A stretch of DNA of 64,000 nucleotides. It comes from Cryptomeria japonica (lineage: Eukaryota; Streptophyta; Pinopsida; Cupressales; Cupressaceae). Shown here piece by piece: positions 39,816 to 53,000 of the stretch (the first letter of the stretch is position 1; each line of letters begins with the position of its first letter). The stretch is taken from assembly GCF_030272615.1 (NCBI RefSeq), contig NC_081406.1, forward strand, positions 169,351,861 through 169,415,860, in the 5' to 3' direction. Made by a program: the position numbers and the translations under genes. A model generated the notes under the pieces. The model had not been told where the DNA came from and searched no databases. It saw only the letters and a list, made by a program, of their open reading frames with translations.

Positions 39816-40278
39816 GGGGAAAGGACCCAGTAGTTGAGCATGTACCAATTGTTGTGAGGGTTGTTGATACCTTTTGTTCCAAAAATTGAACAAATAAAAC
39901 CTATTGTTTGAAACAAAAAATATCAATTTTTGTTAGGAAATGTACCAACAGTTGTTAGGAAATGTACCAATAGTTGTTAAGAAATGTACTAATATTGTAA
40001 AAAGTAACCAATCAGGTGATGCCATGTCAGCTGCACAACTATTGGGGTCTCTTTTGCGTGCGCCTATTGGTCTCACTTTTTTTTGGGGCTGTTTTGGACA
40101 CCTTGGCAAAAAGCATGCTGATGTGGCATCATATTTGATGACGTGGCCTTGAAACCTTAGTTATTAGCAGGGGACTTGCCAAGTAAGCTGCTGTAAAAAA
40201 ATCATAGTGATTTGAAATTTCCAAGTAGGATTTTGAGAAGCGCGAAGTTAGGGTGCATGATTACTGGGTCCTTTCCCC
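39816..40278 (+). mobile_element. MITE copy 3 (463 bp), related subfamily, TA target duplication
   Basis: TA flanks the element (39814-39815, 40279-40280). The left end GGGGAAAGGACCCAGTAGTT mirrors the right end, whose reverse complement is GGGGAAAGGACCCAGTAATC. Just inside the right end it shares CTAACTTCGCGC (read on the minus strand) with MITE copy 1, so it belongs to the same family but with a different interior. Confidence 0.72.
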
Positions 40279-40319
40279 TAACTCTAAAACAAAAAATCAC
40301 GCATCAAAATAATGGAGGT

Positions 40320-40630
40320 GTTTACTGTCTGCACAACCATCAATGTCCAGGACAAATGAAATAACTTCACTTGTCCGCACAACCATCAATGTCCAGGACA
40401 GATGAAATAACTTCACTGACAAATTCGCACGAGACGTACCATGTACAACTAAGTTTGGCAGACCACGGGAAATGGTGACCCGTAAAAAATGTGGCGGGAG
40501 AAAATCCAACCGGAAGCTGACAATTTATGACGCAAAGCTATCGGAGGCTGACAATTTGCCGGTGCACTGACAATTTCCGATGCAAAGCTACCAGAGGCTG
40601 ACAATTTGCCGGTGCACTGACAATTTTCCA
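40320..40630 (+). repeat. Two adjacent short minisatellites
   Basis: At about 40328-40420 a unit of about 49 bp holding GCACAACCATCAATGTCCAG occurs twice. At about 40515-40625 a unit of about 53-54 bp holding GAGGCTGACAATTTGCCGGT occurs twice. The two arrays are unrelated to each other. GC content is higher than in the flanks. Confidence 0.75.
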
Positions 40631-40769
40631 AGCATAAATGCCCCCACTGAAAGCCTATCGGCTTAAATATTTAAATTAAAGTTGCCTTGATTTTTAAATT
40701 TTGTTAAGAGAAATATTTTTTCTTCAGTCAAAATTTTAGATATACGAAAATTGATGCAAAAAGTATTTA

Positions 40770-41240
40770 GGGGAAGAGCATCAAGAGTGAATCGTGTTCT
40801 AATAGCCAATCATTCCTTGTGCACTCAACACTCCAATTACTAATTTTAAAGGAGTCGGAAAAATGATAATAAAAAGCTCATTAATAAGTTTCACATGTAC
40901 CAATAGCCAATCACTTTTTATCTTTTTTTATCCATATTTGATCCATTTGTGCACCTCTACTGGGACATTTATCCACAAGTACTGACAATTTTAAGTGGAC
41001 AATTATTGGAAATTCTTTAAGTAGGTATTAGATGACACTTTGAAATGTGTACTTTTTGACCCTTGTGCGCATAACTGATTCCACAACATGCATCATTACT
41101 ACCCAGAAGCCATAAACATTATCTATAAGCGGTTAAGTTGCATACAAAGACAACAACAAAAAAATCATTGAAATCCAATGTACCATTCAGGATTTGTGGG
41201 TGCTTGAAGTTAGCTACAACCACTATCGGTACACTTCCCC
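40770..41240 (-). mobile_element. MITE copy 2 (471 bp), TA target duplication
   Basis: TA flanks both ends (40768-40769, 41241-41242). The minus strand aligns along its length with 32045-32519, sharing GTTAGCT or TAGCTAACTT near one end and GGCTTCTGGGTAGTAATGAT / AGCTTCTGGGTAGTAATGAT in the interior. Orientation is opposite to copy 1. Non-coding. Confidence 0.78.
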
Positions 41241-41242
41241 TA

Positions 41243-42579
41243 GTTTATTGTATATATAATAGATATATTTTTTTTAAATGATTAGAATTAATCATATCAT
41301 ATTTTACTTGAATTTGGTATCATAGTTAATTTTAATATGGATGTATCTTAAATGGTGTGTTACAATTGAAATACACTTCTTGATAGAATTTGAAGTTTTC
41401 ATTATGAGTAGGCAAGCGATTTAGTGGTGAAAAAGATCACTACCTACAAGTATTTTTAAGTTTGAATATTTGACCATCCAATATTCTCATTAACATACCT
41501 ATAATTCCTTACATGAGTAAATACAATCCTTATCACAAAGCAACAACAAATAATGAAAATTAAAGTCAATATAAAATACCAAAAATAACACAAATAACTC
41601 TTGTATTTGATGATGTACATTCCACAAAGCACTTGAGGATGAATCTACATCTCTACAATATTTAGAAATTTAAGCTCCATTATTAAACACTAAACATTTA
41701 ATATTTAGAAAAGAAATAAAACTTCCTTATTCACCATCTTTTGGTAGGGATGAAGTACATAAAATTGCTATTGAGTATTTGATTAATGAAGCTTTTGATG
41801 TTTAACAAGAGTGTAGAGAGACATGTGAGTTATTGGAGTTACAAGGTTCCCCTTCCTAGCATGCCCTCTACTTTACCTTTATTAAAATATTGGAATCCCC
41901 CTACTACTATGCCTCTAGGAAACCCCTCATTTTCAATTCTCTCCCCATCAAAATTTTAGAGTTTTACAATCCTTGATCCTCCATAAACCATGGTTGGGAT
42001 GTCAGACTCCTCTCTCACATATCTCACCTTCTAACCTCGATCTTCAATTGAAGGCATGAACCATGACTCAACATTCACAACCCCACTATTTTTCATTACC
42101 CATCTCTACCTAACACCTTTCATGTTAGGAGTGCCATTAAAGTGTAGAGTGATGATGTGGCTCCTTGTGGGATCCCTCTTGGCATTAACATCTGACTTAG
42201 TCCTTCTAAATCCAAACCATTTGTAATTCTAGCAAGGTAAACCACAAGAATACAAACAATTTCAAACCCAAAGTAGCTCATCACCATACTTGCTAAGAAT
42301 TCATGTAGGTTGTAGAGGACCCTTCTCCACACCTTCTAAGCCCATGTTCACACAAGAGGACGTTGTTCCTGGATCAATATGAAGGGAAACAACACTCAAC
42401 ATGGATGAGAAGCCATTTTTGTGTACCAAGACCAAGATGGAGACAATTATGCAATTTTGATGCTCTTCTTGGTTGTCTATCATGGAAAACCCATAAATAA
42501 ACCCTAACCAAAAATCATAATGAGCACTTATTATTTAGACATGCATATTTGATGATAAAGAATAATAAGTTCATGGAGA
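41243..42579. other. AT-rich intergenic stretch, no gene seen
   Basis: Minus-strand frames at 42332-42120 and 42483-42301 have no recognisable signature. No repeats of note. Confidence 0.4.
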
Positions 42580-42918
42580 TTGAAGGATAAAATACTTAAA
42601 AATATTGCAATGAAGGATGTAAACCCTTTAGCTAAAGGAGTAGTCTTACCAAGAGCTCATGTCCAAGATTTGATAGTAAAATCAAGACGTGTAAGTGGAT
42701 CCACTTATCAAGTTCCCATTGAAATAAAAAAGAAAGAAGGAAGAATACTTGCTATTTGTTGGTTATTAGAATCATCCAGAAAACGTTCTGATCGAAATAT
42801 GCATTTCAAATTGAGTTACGAAATAATGGATGCTGCCAGAGAGAAAGGCAATGCTATACGCAAGGAGGATATTCATAAAATGACAGAATCCAATAAAGCT
42901 TTTGTGCATTACCATTAA
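42580..42918 (+). pseudogene. rps7: Plastid-type ribosomal protein S7 (uS7)-like reading frame, N-terminally truncated
   Basis: The frame ends with a stop at the usual place for plastid rps7. Its C-terminal 80 residues follow the plastid S7 pattern: VKSRRVSGSTYQVPIEIKKK, AICWLLESSRKRSDRNMHFK, LSYEIMDAAREKGNAIRK, then HKMTESNKAFVHYH. The first 35 residues are only loosely like S7 (NPLAKGV where plastid S7 has NPL..LRQAI), and about the first 45 of the usual 155 are missing. The first ATG is at 42610, giving 102 residues. It matches plastid S7 far better than the mitochondrial protein. Most likely an old plastid DNA insertion in the nucleus. The unbroken frame despite divergence is unusual. No neighbouring plastid gene is visible. 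Confidence 0.7.
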
Positions 42919-43226
42919 CCCACTAACTATATAAATAGATCCGTGGCTATGCAACTAATATTTTGATCATTAGGGCATACTATTGTATGTTTTATTGTAG
43001 TGGATGTCATAGCCACATTTTGCAAGGGATTTCAATCCAAATTAATGTAAAGGAAGGGTTCTACAATTTTATGTTAATTTTTAACTTGATTTGTAAATCT
43101 AGTTATTTGTATGAATGTAAAATCATTATTACATTTGGCTTGACTAGTTATTGCATAATATGTTTCAGGCTATCACCTCTTTTTATTGTTGAACTATATT
43201 CATGATATAAGGGTTTGTTGTTATTA
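42919..43226. other. Spacer between the rps7-like frame and the copia LTR
   Basis: No feature seen. An 80-residue frame here is hydrophobic and unsupported. Confidence 0.45.
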
Positions 43227-43629
43227 CATTGGAGTAATTTTTGGACAATTATTTAATTATTTATTAATTAGGTCCTTTAATTGTTTTTTTACTTAAGCTA
43301 AACCTAGGTGGTTTTCATTATCTAGAGTTTGCTTTTCTAACATTAGTTCAAGATGTAGTTGAGCTTAATTTAGCTCCTACTTTACATTGCTTTAGCTCTC
43401 CTAATTTTAGCATTACAGTTTGCTTCTAGGGTTTCATTCATGCTTTATAAGGATTCATTCATTCATAGTAATTGTACTCTCAATATTGTATCTCCAATTC
43501 TTTTGTGCAATAATACAAAATTCTCTAGTTGTTATAGAGTATGTTATCTTTGCTTGATCTCTTTTGTGTGCTAAGTGTTTTGATTGTAGATGATTTTTTG
43601 GCTCCTATGGTTGATCATCAGCGTCTACA
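43227..43629 (+). repeat. 5' LTR of the copia-type element
   Basis: 403 bp, aligning with 53001-53405 throughout (shared CTTAAGCTAAAC, GTAGTTGAGCTTAATTTAGC, CAATAATACAAAATTCTCTA). The opening TG has become CA; the end is GCGTCTACA. A rough by-eye identity of 85-90 percent implies an old insertion. Confidence 0.85.
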
Positions 43630-43644
43630 TGGTACCAAAGCATC
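43630..43644 (+). other. Primer-binding site of the copia-type element
   Basis: TGGTACCAAAGCATC begins immediately after the LTR and differs from the initiator-Met-type TGGTATCAGAGCATC at two positions. Confidence 0.75.
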
Positions 43645-44014
43645 ATATCTGTCAAGTTCTTGTTCACATGCTTGAGGGATCCAACCTGAGATAATTTTTT
43701 GTGCATATTGGACTCAAATGAAGGTTTCCATTGCATTCGCAATGTCAAAAAACCCTAAGGTCGATTGTCATTTCATCAAAATCTTAGCAGTTGAAAAATT
43801 GGGTCCAATTGGCCACATGCACGGAAATTAAGGCAAAATCTAGGGGTAGCTAAACTTTCTATGCACTTTGGAGAAAAAGAAAGGTCACCATCATGCTTAG
43901 GAGGCAATAACCTTAAAATTTCCTATCAATTTGTCTAAATTGAAGATCAAGGAATTCTTTGTGAAAAATTTTAGAATGTTTCCATTGATGAAATGAGATT
44001 TTCACAATCCATAG

Positions 44015-44092
44015 ATTATCTATATAGAAGCTTTTGGAAGTGATTGCATAAACTCGCACGCAATCACTTCTAGAAGCTTGCATATAGATAAT
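44015..44092 (+). repeat. Imperfect hairpin in the copia-type leader
   Basis: Arms of about 33 bases (ATTATCTATATAGAAGC... against its reverse complement at 44060-44092) enclose a loop of about 12 bases centred near 44053. Both arms contain AAGCTT and AGTGATTGC / GCAATCACT. It lies between the primer-binding site and gag, where LTR elements keep RNA dimerisation or packaging structures. Confidence 0.7.
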
Positions 44093-44432
44093 GTTTCCAT
44101 TTTCAAAAGTTTTTGTTTTTTAGAAAATTTCTATTTTAGGAAACTATCTATTTTTGTACGGTTTTTATTTTTGGAAGCTTACTATTTCAATTAACTTTCT
44201 ATTTTCAAAAAGTTGCTATTTTTTCATTTTTTTCATTTTTGGGAACCCTTCAAGCCTTCCAAGTCTTAATTCACATGCAATTGGTTTTTTGCATTTAACT
44301 TTGTCATACAAAGCCAAAATTGGACAAATGAGATATTGTCAGAAAATTGGTTCCAACACTGATCTAACTTTACAAGTGGTTTGATCAGTCTACACACCAA
44401 TTTTTCATACCAGGCTTCCAAAGTCAGCTTTC

Positions 44433-44735
44433 AGTTTCACACTTCTGGGGTCATAACTTGAGCAAATAGACTCCATTTTCAACTTTTGTACATCATTGGA
44501 AATCTATTAAAGTCCTTTATTCAGATTTGCAATATTTTTTTTAGAATATTCACCAAGTACTTAGTAACCCCAATTTTGGTCAATTTCACGCTTCTGGGGC
44601 CATAACTTGAGCAAACATACCCCATTTCTCAACTTATGCACATCATTGGAAAGCTATTAGAGTCCTCTATTCAGATTTACAATAATTTTTTAGAATATTC
44701 ACCAAGCACTTAGTAATTCCAATTTTTGTCATTTC
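44433..44735 (+). repeat. Tandem duplication of about 152 bp in the copia-type leader
   Basis: Two adjacent copies share TTTCAC(A/G)CTTCTGGGG, CATAACTTGAGCAAA, CATCATTGGAAA and TAGAATATTCACCAAG. Non-coding. Confidence 0.8.
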
Positions 44736-44879
44736 TCAACTTTGTGATTTCTCAGCTTATCCAAGTGTAAAAGGGTCCATTTTTCTTGTTCTGGGGGGTA
44801 GAATAATCATCTTTCATATTTCTATATTTCTCTAAACCTATCCTAATGGTAGATCCTTCTATTGAGAAACTCATCCCTC

Positions 44880-45557
44880 ATAAGTATCATAGCTAGAAGA
44901 CTACAATGATCAAGTTGCTTTGATCTAGGGGTTTATGGTCTTGTTTAGATGAGACTCAACCCAACTTTACTAGTGATTTTGAGATCATTTAGCGTAGGTA
45001 CAAGATGAATTAGGCTATGGTTTTGATTGGCCTATATGTTTCAAATAGTTTTTAATTCTATATTGATTCCCACTCCACTCCTACGGCTATGTGGCTGCTC
45101 AAATTTGAGAAAATTTTGGGGATATTAATGAGTTTCATGCACTTTAGCTAGAGACAAATTTGACATCGTTGGTGCCTGATTCATTTCCTTCCATTAAGGA
45201 CTTTCTGGAGAAGTTCAAATCCATAAGATCATAGCTATAGGGTTATGGCAAGAAGAAGACTAATAAGGAGGGCATCTTCTTGATTATGTCCAAGCTTCAA
45301 GGCCAATTTTAGTTGTTTGATTCATCATTCTATTCCACTATGGATGTTGTGGGTATCATATACACTATGCCTTCATTTGAGGTATTTTGTGAGTGCTTGT
45401 CATGGGAGTAGGTCAAGCTATCATAGCTTGATTCAGTTTCTTGTTCCAAATCTTAGGCTTTGGTTGCTTAGACTCCTACATCTATAGGAAAACATAAGAA
45501 GTAGAAGCAAAAGAACACAGGTACAAAATCCACTCCTCCATCTTCAGAGTCGCATGG
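44880..45557 (+). pseudogene. gag: Copia-type gag, N-terminal part, broken by stops
   Basis: Translation in one main frame gives KFEKILGDINEFHAL, then LETNLTSLVPDSFPSIKDFL and EKFKSIRS, with stops at several codons. Next come KKKTNKEGIFLIMSKLQGQF and a Ser/Pro/Lys-rich tail up to the insertion. This fits the capsid of plant copia elements (UBN2-type gag). It continues at 51445 on the far side of the nested insertion. It is clearly non-functional. Confidence 0.65.
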
Positions 45558-46019
45558 GGGTAAGTGCACAAAGATGATGGTCAGAAAAGTGGACACACAA
45601 AAAAAAACATGAAAAACACCAAAACGCGCACGGGGTGTTTCAAATTTAAAGAACCCCGTACGCGTTTATGCTCGTTTTGTTGAGCCTAACCAAAGCTAAA
45701 CCATGTGTGCGGTTTAAAAAATACTAACTGTGTACGTGGTTTAAAGAATACTAACCGCGTACTCGGTTTAAAGTATACTAACCGCGTACGTGGTTTAAAA
45801 ACTAAAGTTTGTCAATAAAATGCAATTCACTTAGCATTCCATTAGGTTTGCCTTTTATCTTTCTTATACTTTAAGTTATATTTTATGTATATATTGTCAG
45901 GATGTTTGAGAGTGGTTCCAGATCTCTAAGAGTTATAATGCAGATTCTAGTTTTTTGAGTAATCTTGTAAATTTCAGACTTAGTCAAATTTCAGTAATCA
46001 ACATGCTCATATCAGCATT

Positions 46020-47269
<1,250 letters not shown>

Positions 47270-47270
<1 letters not shown>

Positions 47271-49945
47271 GTCAAAAGGTATTCTCAGGGGTCATATGGT
47301 ATCCTAGGGATCCATGCATGTGTCCTAGGACACCATATGACCCATAACGACACATAAGAGGTCATATGGAGTCCTAAGGGGTCATACGACACCATATGAT
47401 CCCTTAGCACACCATACAACCCATAATGACACCAAATGGTATCCTAAAGGGTCATAAAACACTATATGACCTCTTAGGACACCATACGACCGATAACGAC
47501 ACCATATAGAGTCTTAAGGGGTCAAATAGTGTCCTAAGGGGTTGTAGGAGATCATATGACCCCTAATGACACCATATGGTGTCCTAAGTGGTCATAAGGT
47601 GTCCTAGGGGTCATACGACACCATAAGACACATAACGATACCATATGGTGTTCAATGGGTCATTGGACACCATATGACCCTTAGAATGCAATACGACCCC
47701 TAACAACATCTAAGGGGTCATAGGACACTATATGATCCCTTAGAATACCATACGACCTATAATGATGCCAAATAGTGTCCTAAGGGGTCATAGAACACCA
47801 TATGACCCTTTTGGGCACCATATGGTGGTGTTATGGGTCGTATAGTATCCTGAGGGGTCATATGGCATCATATGACCCCTTAGGACACCATATGATGTCG
47901 TTATGGGTCGTATGGTGTCTTAATGGGTCATATGGTGTCCTAAGGGGTCATAGGACACCATATGACCTCTTAGGAAACAATATGACCTCTAATGACACCT
48001 AAGGGATCATATGGTGTCCTAGGAGGTCATAGAATACCATATGACCCTTTAGGACACCATACGACCCATAATGACACCATATGGATTCCTAAGGGATCAT
48101 ATGGTGTCCTAAGGGATCATAGAACACCATATGACCCATTAGAACACCATATGACCCATAACGACATGTAAGAGGTCATATGGAGTCCTAAGGGGTTATA
48201 AGACACCATATGATCCCTTAGCACACCATCCAACCCATAATGACACCAAATGGTGTCCTAAGGGGTCATAAAACACTATATGACCTCTCAGGGCACCATA
48301 CGACCCATAATGACACCATATGGAGTCTTAAGGGGTCGTAGAAGACCATATGACCCCTTAGGACACCATATGACCCCTTAGGACACCATATGACCCCTAA
48401 TGACACCATATGGTGTCCTAAGTGGTCATAAGGTGTCCTAGGGGTCATACGACAACATAAGACACATAATGATTCCATATGGTGTCCTAATGGCTCATAG
48501 GACACCATATGACCCTTAGAACACAATACAACCCCTAACAACATCTATGGGGTCATATGGCATCCTAAGGGGTCATATGACACTATATGATTCGTTAGAA
48601 CACCATAGGACCTATAATGAAGCCAAATAGTATCCTCAGGGGTCGTAGAACACCATATGACCCTTTAGGGCACCATATGGTGTTGTTATGGGTCATATGG
48701 TATCTTAAGGGGTCATATGGCATCCTATGAACCCTTAGGACACCATATGATGTCGTTAGGGTTGTATGGTGCCTTAAGGGGCCATATGGTGTCCTAAGGG
48801 GTCATAGGACACCTCATGATCTCTTAGGAAACAATATGACCTCTAATGACACCTAAGGGATCATTTGGTGTCCTAAGAGGTCATAGAATACCATATGACC
48901 TTTTAGGACACCATACAACCCATAACGACACCATATGGAGTCCTAAGGGATCATAGAACACCATATGACCCGTTAGGACACCATATGACCCATAACGACA
49001 CGTAATAAGTCACCATACGACCCACAATGACACCATATGGAGTCCTAAGGGGTCAAATAGTGTCCTAAGGGGTTGTAGGAGACCATATGACCCCTTAGGA
49101 CACCATATGACCCCTAATGACACCATATGGTGTCCTAGGGGTCAAACGACAACATAAGACACATAAAGATACCATAGGGTGTCCTAATAGGTCATAGGAC
49201 ACCATATGACCCTTAGAACACAATACGACCCCTAACAACATATAAGGGGTCATATGGTATCCTAAGGGGTCATAGGACACTATATGATCCCTTAGCACAC
49301 CATAGGACCTATAATGATGCCAAATAGTGTCCTAAGGGGTCATAAAACACCAAATGACCCTTTAGGACACCATATGGTGTTGTTATGGGTTGTATGGTGT
49401 CCTGAGGGGTCATATGGCATCGTATGACCCCTTAGGACACCATATGGTGTCATTATGGGTCATATGGTGTGTTAAGGGGTCATATGGTATCCTAAGGGGT
49501 CATAGGACACTATATGATCCCTTAGCACACCATAGGACCTATAATGATGCCAAATAGTGTCCTAAGGGGTCTTAAAACACCAAATGACCCTTTAGGACAC
49601 CATATGGTGTTGTTATGGGTTGTATGGTGTCCTGAGGGGTCATATGGCATCCTATGACCCCTTAGGACACCATATGGTGTTGTTATGGGTCGTATGGTGT
49701 GTTAAGGGGTCATATGGTGTCCTAAGGGGTCATCAGACACCATATGACCTCTTAGGAAATAATATGACCTCTAATGACATGTAAGGTATCATATGTTATC
49801 CTAAGGGGTCATAGAATACCATATGACCCTTCAGGACACCATATGACCCATAACGACACCATATGGAGTCCTAAGGGATCATAGAACACCATATGATCCA
49901 TAACAATGCCTAAGGGGTCATAATACACCATATGACCCATAAATA
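47270..49945. repeat. 2.7 kb array of CATATG-centred units in both orientations, with higher-order repeats
   Basis: The basic motif is CCTAAGGGGTCATATGGTGT. Its reverse complement ACACCATATGACCCCTTAGG occurs equally often and adjacent to it, so the array consists of inverted units of about 20-40 bp. Degenerate links read CCCATAACGACACCATATGG. A higher-order unit of about 814 bp recurs (TAAGAGGTCATATGG at 47355 and 48169), and a 230 bp unit repeats near the end (49271 and 49501). No coding content. Each unit can form a hairpin. Confidence 0.93.
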
Positions 49946-50104
49946 TTATCCAACCAATGCATCCACACAATCCAAAGAAACCAATACGTTCATTTTCTTC
50001 AAACGTTCTAATTTATATCCTATCTTCTTTAAAAAAAAAGAAAACCGACCACCTTGTCAATCTTCTTATCACCTTATATACATGCAAACAAAAAGAAGAT
50101 ATAT

Positions 50105-50107
<3 letters not shown>

Positions 50108-50167
<60 letters not shown>

Positions 50168-50355
50168 GCACCTTGCACGCACTTGAGAGGGGGAGAGAGG
50201 GAGACAATACACATACATACACACATATGTGTATATATATATTTAATATATTATATATTATTATATACATACATATATATATATTTAATTTTTTATATTA
50301 TATATAAATTATATATTATATGTATATACACATATTATATATATACAATAGCATA
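50108..50355 (+). repeat. (GA)n followed by (TA)-rich tract in TIR copy 2
   Basis: About 30 GA units (50108-50167), then mixed ACATACACATA and TATATA sequence to 50350. The same GA-then-TA order occurs in copy 1 (26290-26660), supporting common descent. Confidence 0.9.
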
Positions 50356-51444
50356 TTATACACACTCCCAAAATTTAAACAAATTTAGCTCGTACGTGCT
50401 ATTTATAGTAAAAATAGGGCTACGCACTTTTTATAGTAAAAATAGGGCTACGCACTTTTTATAGTAAAAATAGTGCATACGCACTTTTTATAGTAAAAAT
50501 AGCATGTACGCGCTTGTTACACCATAAGTACCTCGTACGCGCTTTTTATACCATAGGTACCCCATATGTGCTTTTGTTTGTTTAGGCTTGGAAATAGGCC
50601 TGGATGACAAAGCTACGGTTTGGAAGTTTGATTTCCCTCCATTTCCCTCCTTTTTGGTGTGTTTTATTTTATCAACTTGGTTTCTCAACTTTGTCATCAT
50701 CAGGTTTACACATCATCAAGTGGGTATTTCTAAAATTTCCACCATATTTTCACCCATCTTCTGAGACTTCTAACCATATATTTTTTAAAAAATTTGAACA
50801 ACAATAACATATTATTATTGAATTTCTTTTACCAGTGTCTCCTTAGTTCTCACAGACATACGTGCACCATTTTTTTTAATAACTTTTGATATAATTATCC
50901 AAATTTTAAAAAAATTATATATTATTGTAGTGAATTTGATTCTTTACAATTTTTTTTTAAAAAATTGCATTTTCGATTTTTTTAGTGCAACTTATGCTTC
51001 GCACACGAACAAGTACCTAATTTTCAGGATGTGCTCGATCGAAAAAATCATAAAAAAAAATAGTTATCAAAAAATTACAAAAAAATACACATCTAGTGCT
51101 CACTCTTACCTATCTTTCTGCCAAAGGATTTGTCAAAATACTAAATCTAAATATGACTTTTTTGATGCGCACGTCAGACACTATGTTATGTTTTTCTGAA
51201 AAAATCAGGGTCTATTTTTCGTGCGCGAAGGATTTGACCCCCTTAATCTTATCCAATTTTGAAAAAGTTTAGTAGTTTGGAAACTAGATTCAGAGTACTA
51301 CAATATTTGTTCTTTGATTATCTTCATATTTTGAGTGGATGACTTTCAAATTTTGCCTCCAATTTCAAGTTCACCTGATTTTAGAAAAAAAGTGTCCACT
51401 TATACCCCCCTTTTTGACCACCGTCTTTGTGCACTTACCCATGG

Positions 51445-52980
51445 ATATGATTTGAATTCTTCAACCTCTTACAAGAGGTCTTAATCAAGAAAGGATAAGC
51501 CTAAGTGTGCTTATTGCACCAATGTTGGACAAGATGAACATTTTTGTTATGCATAGTAGATTGATGAGTTGGAATAACTTCTTCGGAAGAATAATATTCA
51601 ACCTCCTTCATCTAGTCAATCATCTTCAACCACTTTAGGACCTAGACATTTTGGGCCTTCATCTATGGCACATGGTGAAGACAAGATGAAAGGCCATTCT
51701 CTCTTTGCATCAACACATTCTTAGTCCTCTAGGTGATTTCTAGATTCAAGAGCTTCACATCATATGACATCATTAGAGGTTATGTTCTCTTATTTTGAGC
51801 ATCATGCATTTTCATAGATTTTGATGGGAAATAACACTGACATGAGTGTTAATGGGAGTGGTTCTATTGAGGTTGATGGTGACACATTCAATAATATTCT
51901 TTGTATCCCTACATTATCTTCCAACCTTCTTTTCATTTACTAGATTACTCATAGTAGGACATGTAAGGCAATTGAGTTTAACCCTTGATTTAGTGCTAAC
52001 CAAAGATTTGCATAGTAGAGAGTTTGTATAGTTGGCAGTGTTGATCATGCATCTTGATTGTATGAGTTCTCACATTTTGCTCCCATTGAACATACAATTC
52101 CATTAATTGGTCCTACCTCTCATGCATTGAGAATGGACCAAAAATATGAGGAGAGGTTTGATCACTTGAACCTATGTGTGCTTCAGTCATCCACAATGGT
52201 TCCTAAGAATTGTTTTGATCCTCCTCCACCTCCTACTTCAAAGATTAGTTCAGTTGAGCAAGTTGATTGTTCCCTTCCAGTTTCAACAAAGTGAGATGAG
52301 TACTTGTCAGACAGTGCAAGATTGTTTGATACATCACACACTCCTAATATAAGAGACATGATTGAGGATATTCTATTCCTCCTTGATGGCAGTTTGATAA
52401 AATCATCCCATCTTCAGTGCCTTCAGAGGTTGTTCAATAGGTATCTTCTTGGATCTACTTCAGTTGATTTAGCATCTTTTGATTCAGACAATTGGACAAT
52501 TGAATAGTCTTCCATGACACACATCATGAGACTTCCTTAGATCTCCTTTCATGGATTTGTTTGCCTTGGTCACTTGATTTGCTTCGTCCTAAGGGGAGGA
52601 ATTTGGTTTGCCACTCTTGGATCTCCATCAACATTGGTCCTTGAGTCTTCATTTTCGGTATTGAAGCTTCTTCATTGTGGGGGAGATACATCGTCTCCTC
52701 TTTTCTCTCCTATGGGAGGAATCTTGATTATACTTTTGTGATTGATTCTATACTTGGGGAGGCCACTTGGAGTCCGTCTCAGTCACATGTAGTACCTTTT
52801 TCATTTCATTGCATCTTTCACTTTTGGAGGGGTTTTTTCCCATGTGTTTTTTGTCCTTTTATTCATTTAGAGAAACCTCATTGGTGTGAGTTGCATTGGT
52901 TTGTACATGAGTACCTAATCAAGCCTAGTTGTCGCGACTCATTCATGCATGCATTAATCTTTAGCTCTTTATCTTATCCC
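51445..52980 (+). pseudogene. Copia-type gag zinc knuckle and protease remnant with non-pol tail
   Basis: After the insertion the frame resumes. KCAYCTNVGQDEHFCY (51503-51550) is a zinc knuckle in which the His of C-x2-C-x4-H-x4-C is Gln. FLDSRASHHMTS (about 51737-51775) is the retroviral-type protease motif DSGASHHMT with the Gly changed to Arg. MGNNTDMSVNGSGSIEVDGD then IPTLSSNLLF follow the usual copia protease pattern, and YEFSHFAP (52060) is the next recognisable piece. Downstream there is no GAG-pre-integrase, integrase or RT. 52058-52507 encodes two short frames of unknown identity (HTPNIRDMIEDILFLLDGSL). 52508-52980 is broken. Confidence 0.65.
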
Positions 52981-52992
52981 TAAGTTAATCTT

Positions 52993-53000
52993 AAGGGGGG
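52993..53000 (+). other. Polypurine tract of the copia-type element
   Basis: AAGGGGGG directly precedes the TG of the 3' LTR, the normal site for second-strand priming. Confidence 0.75.
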
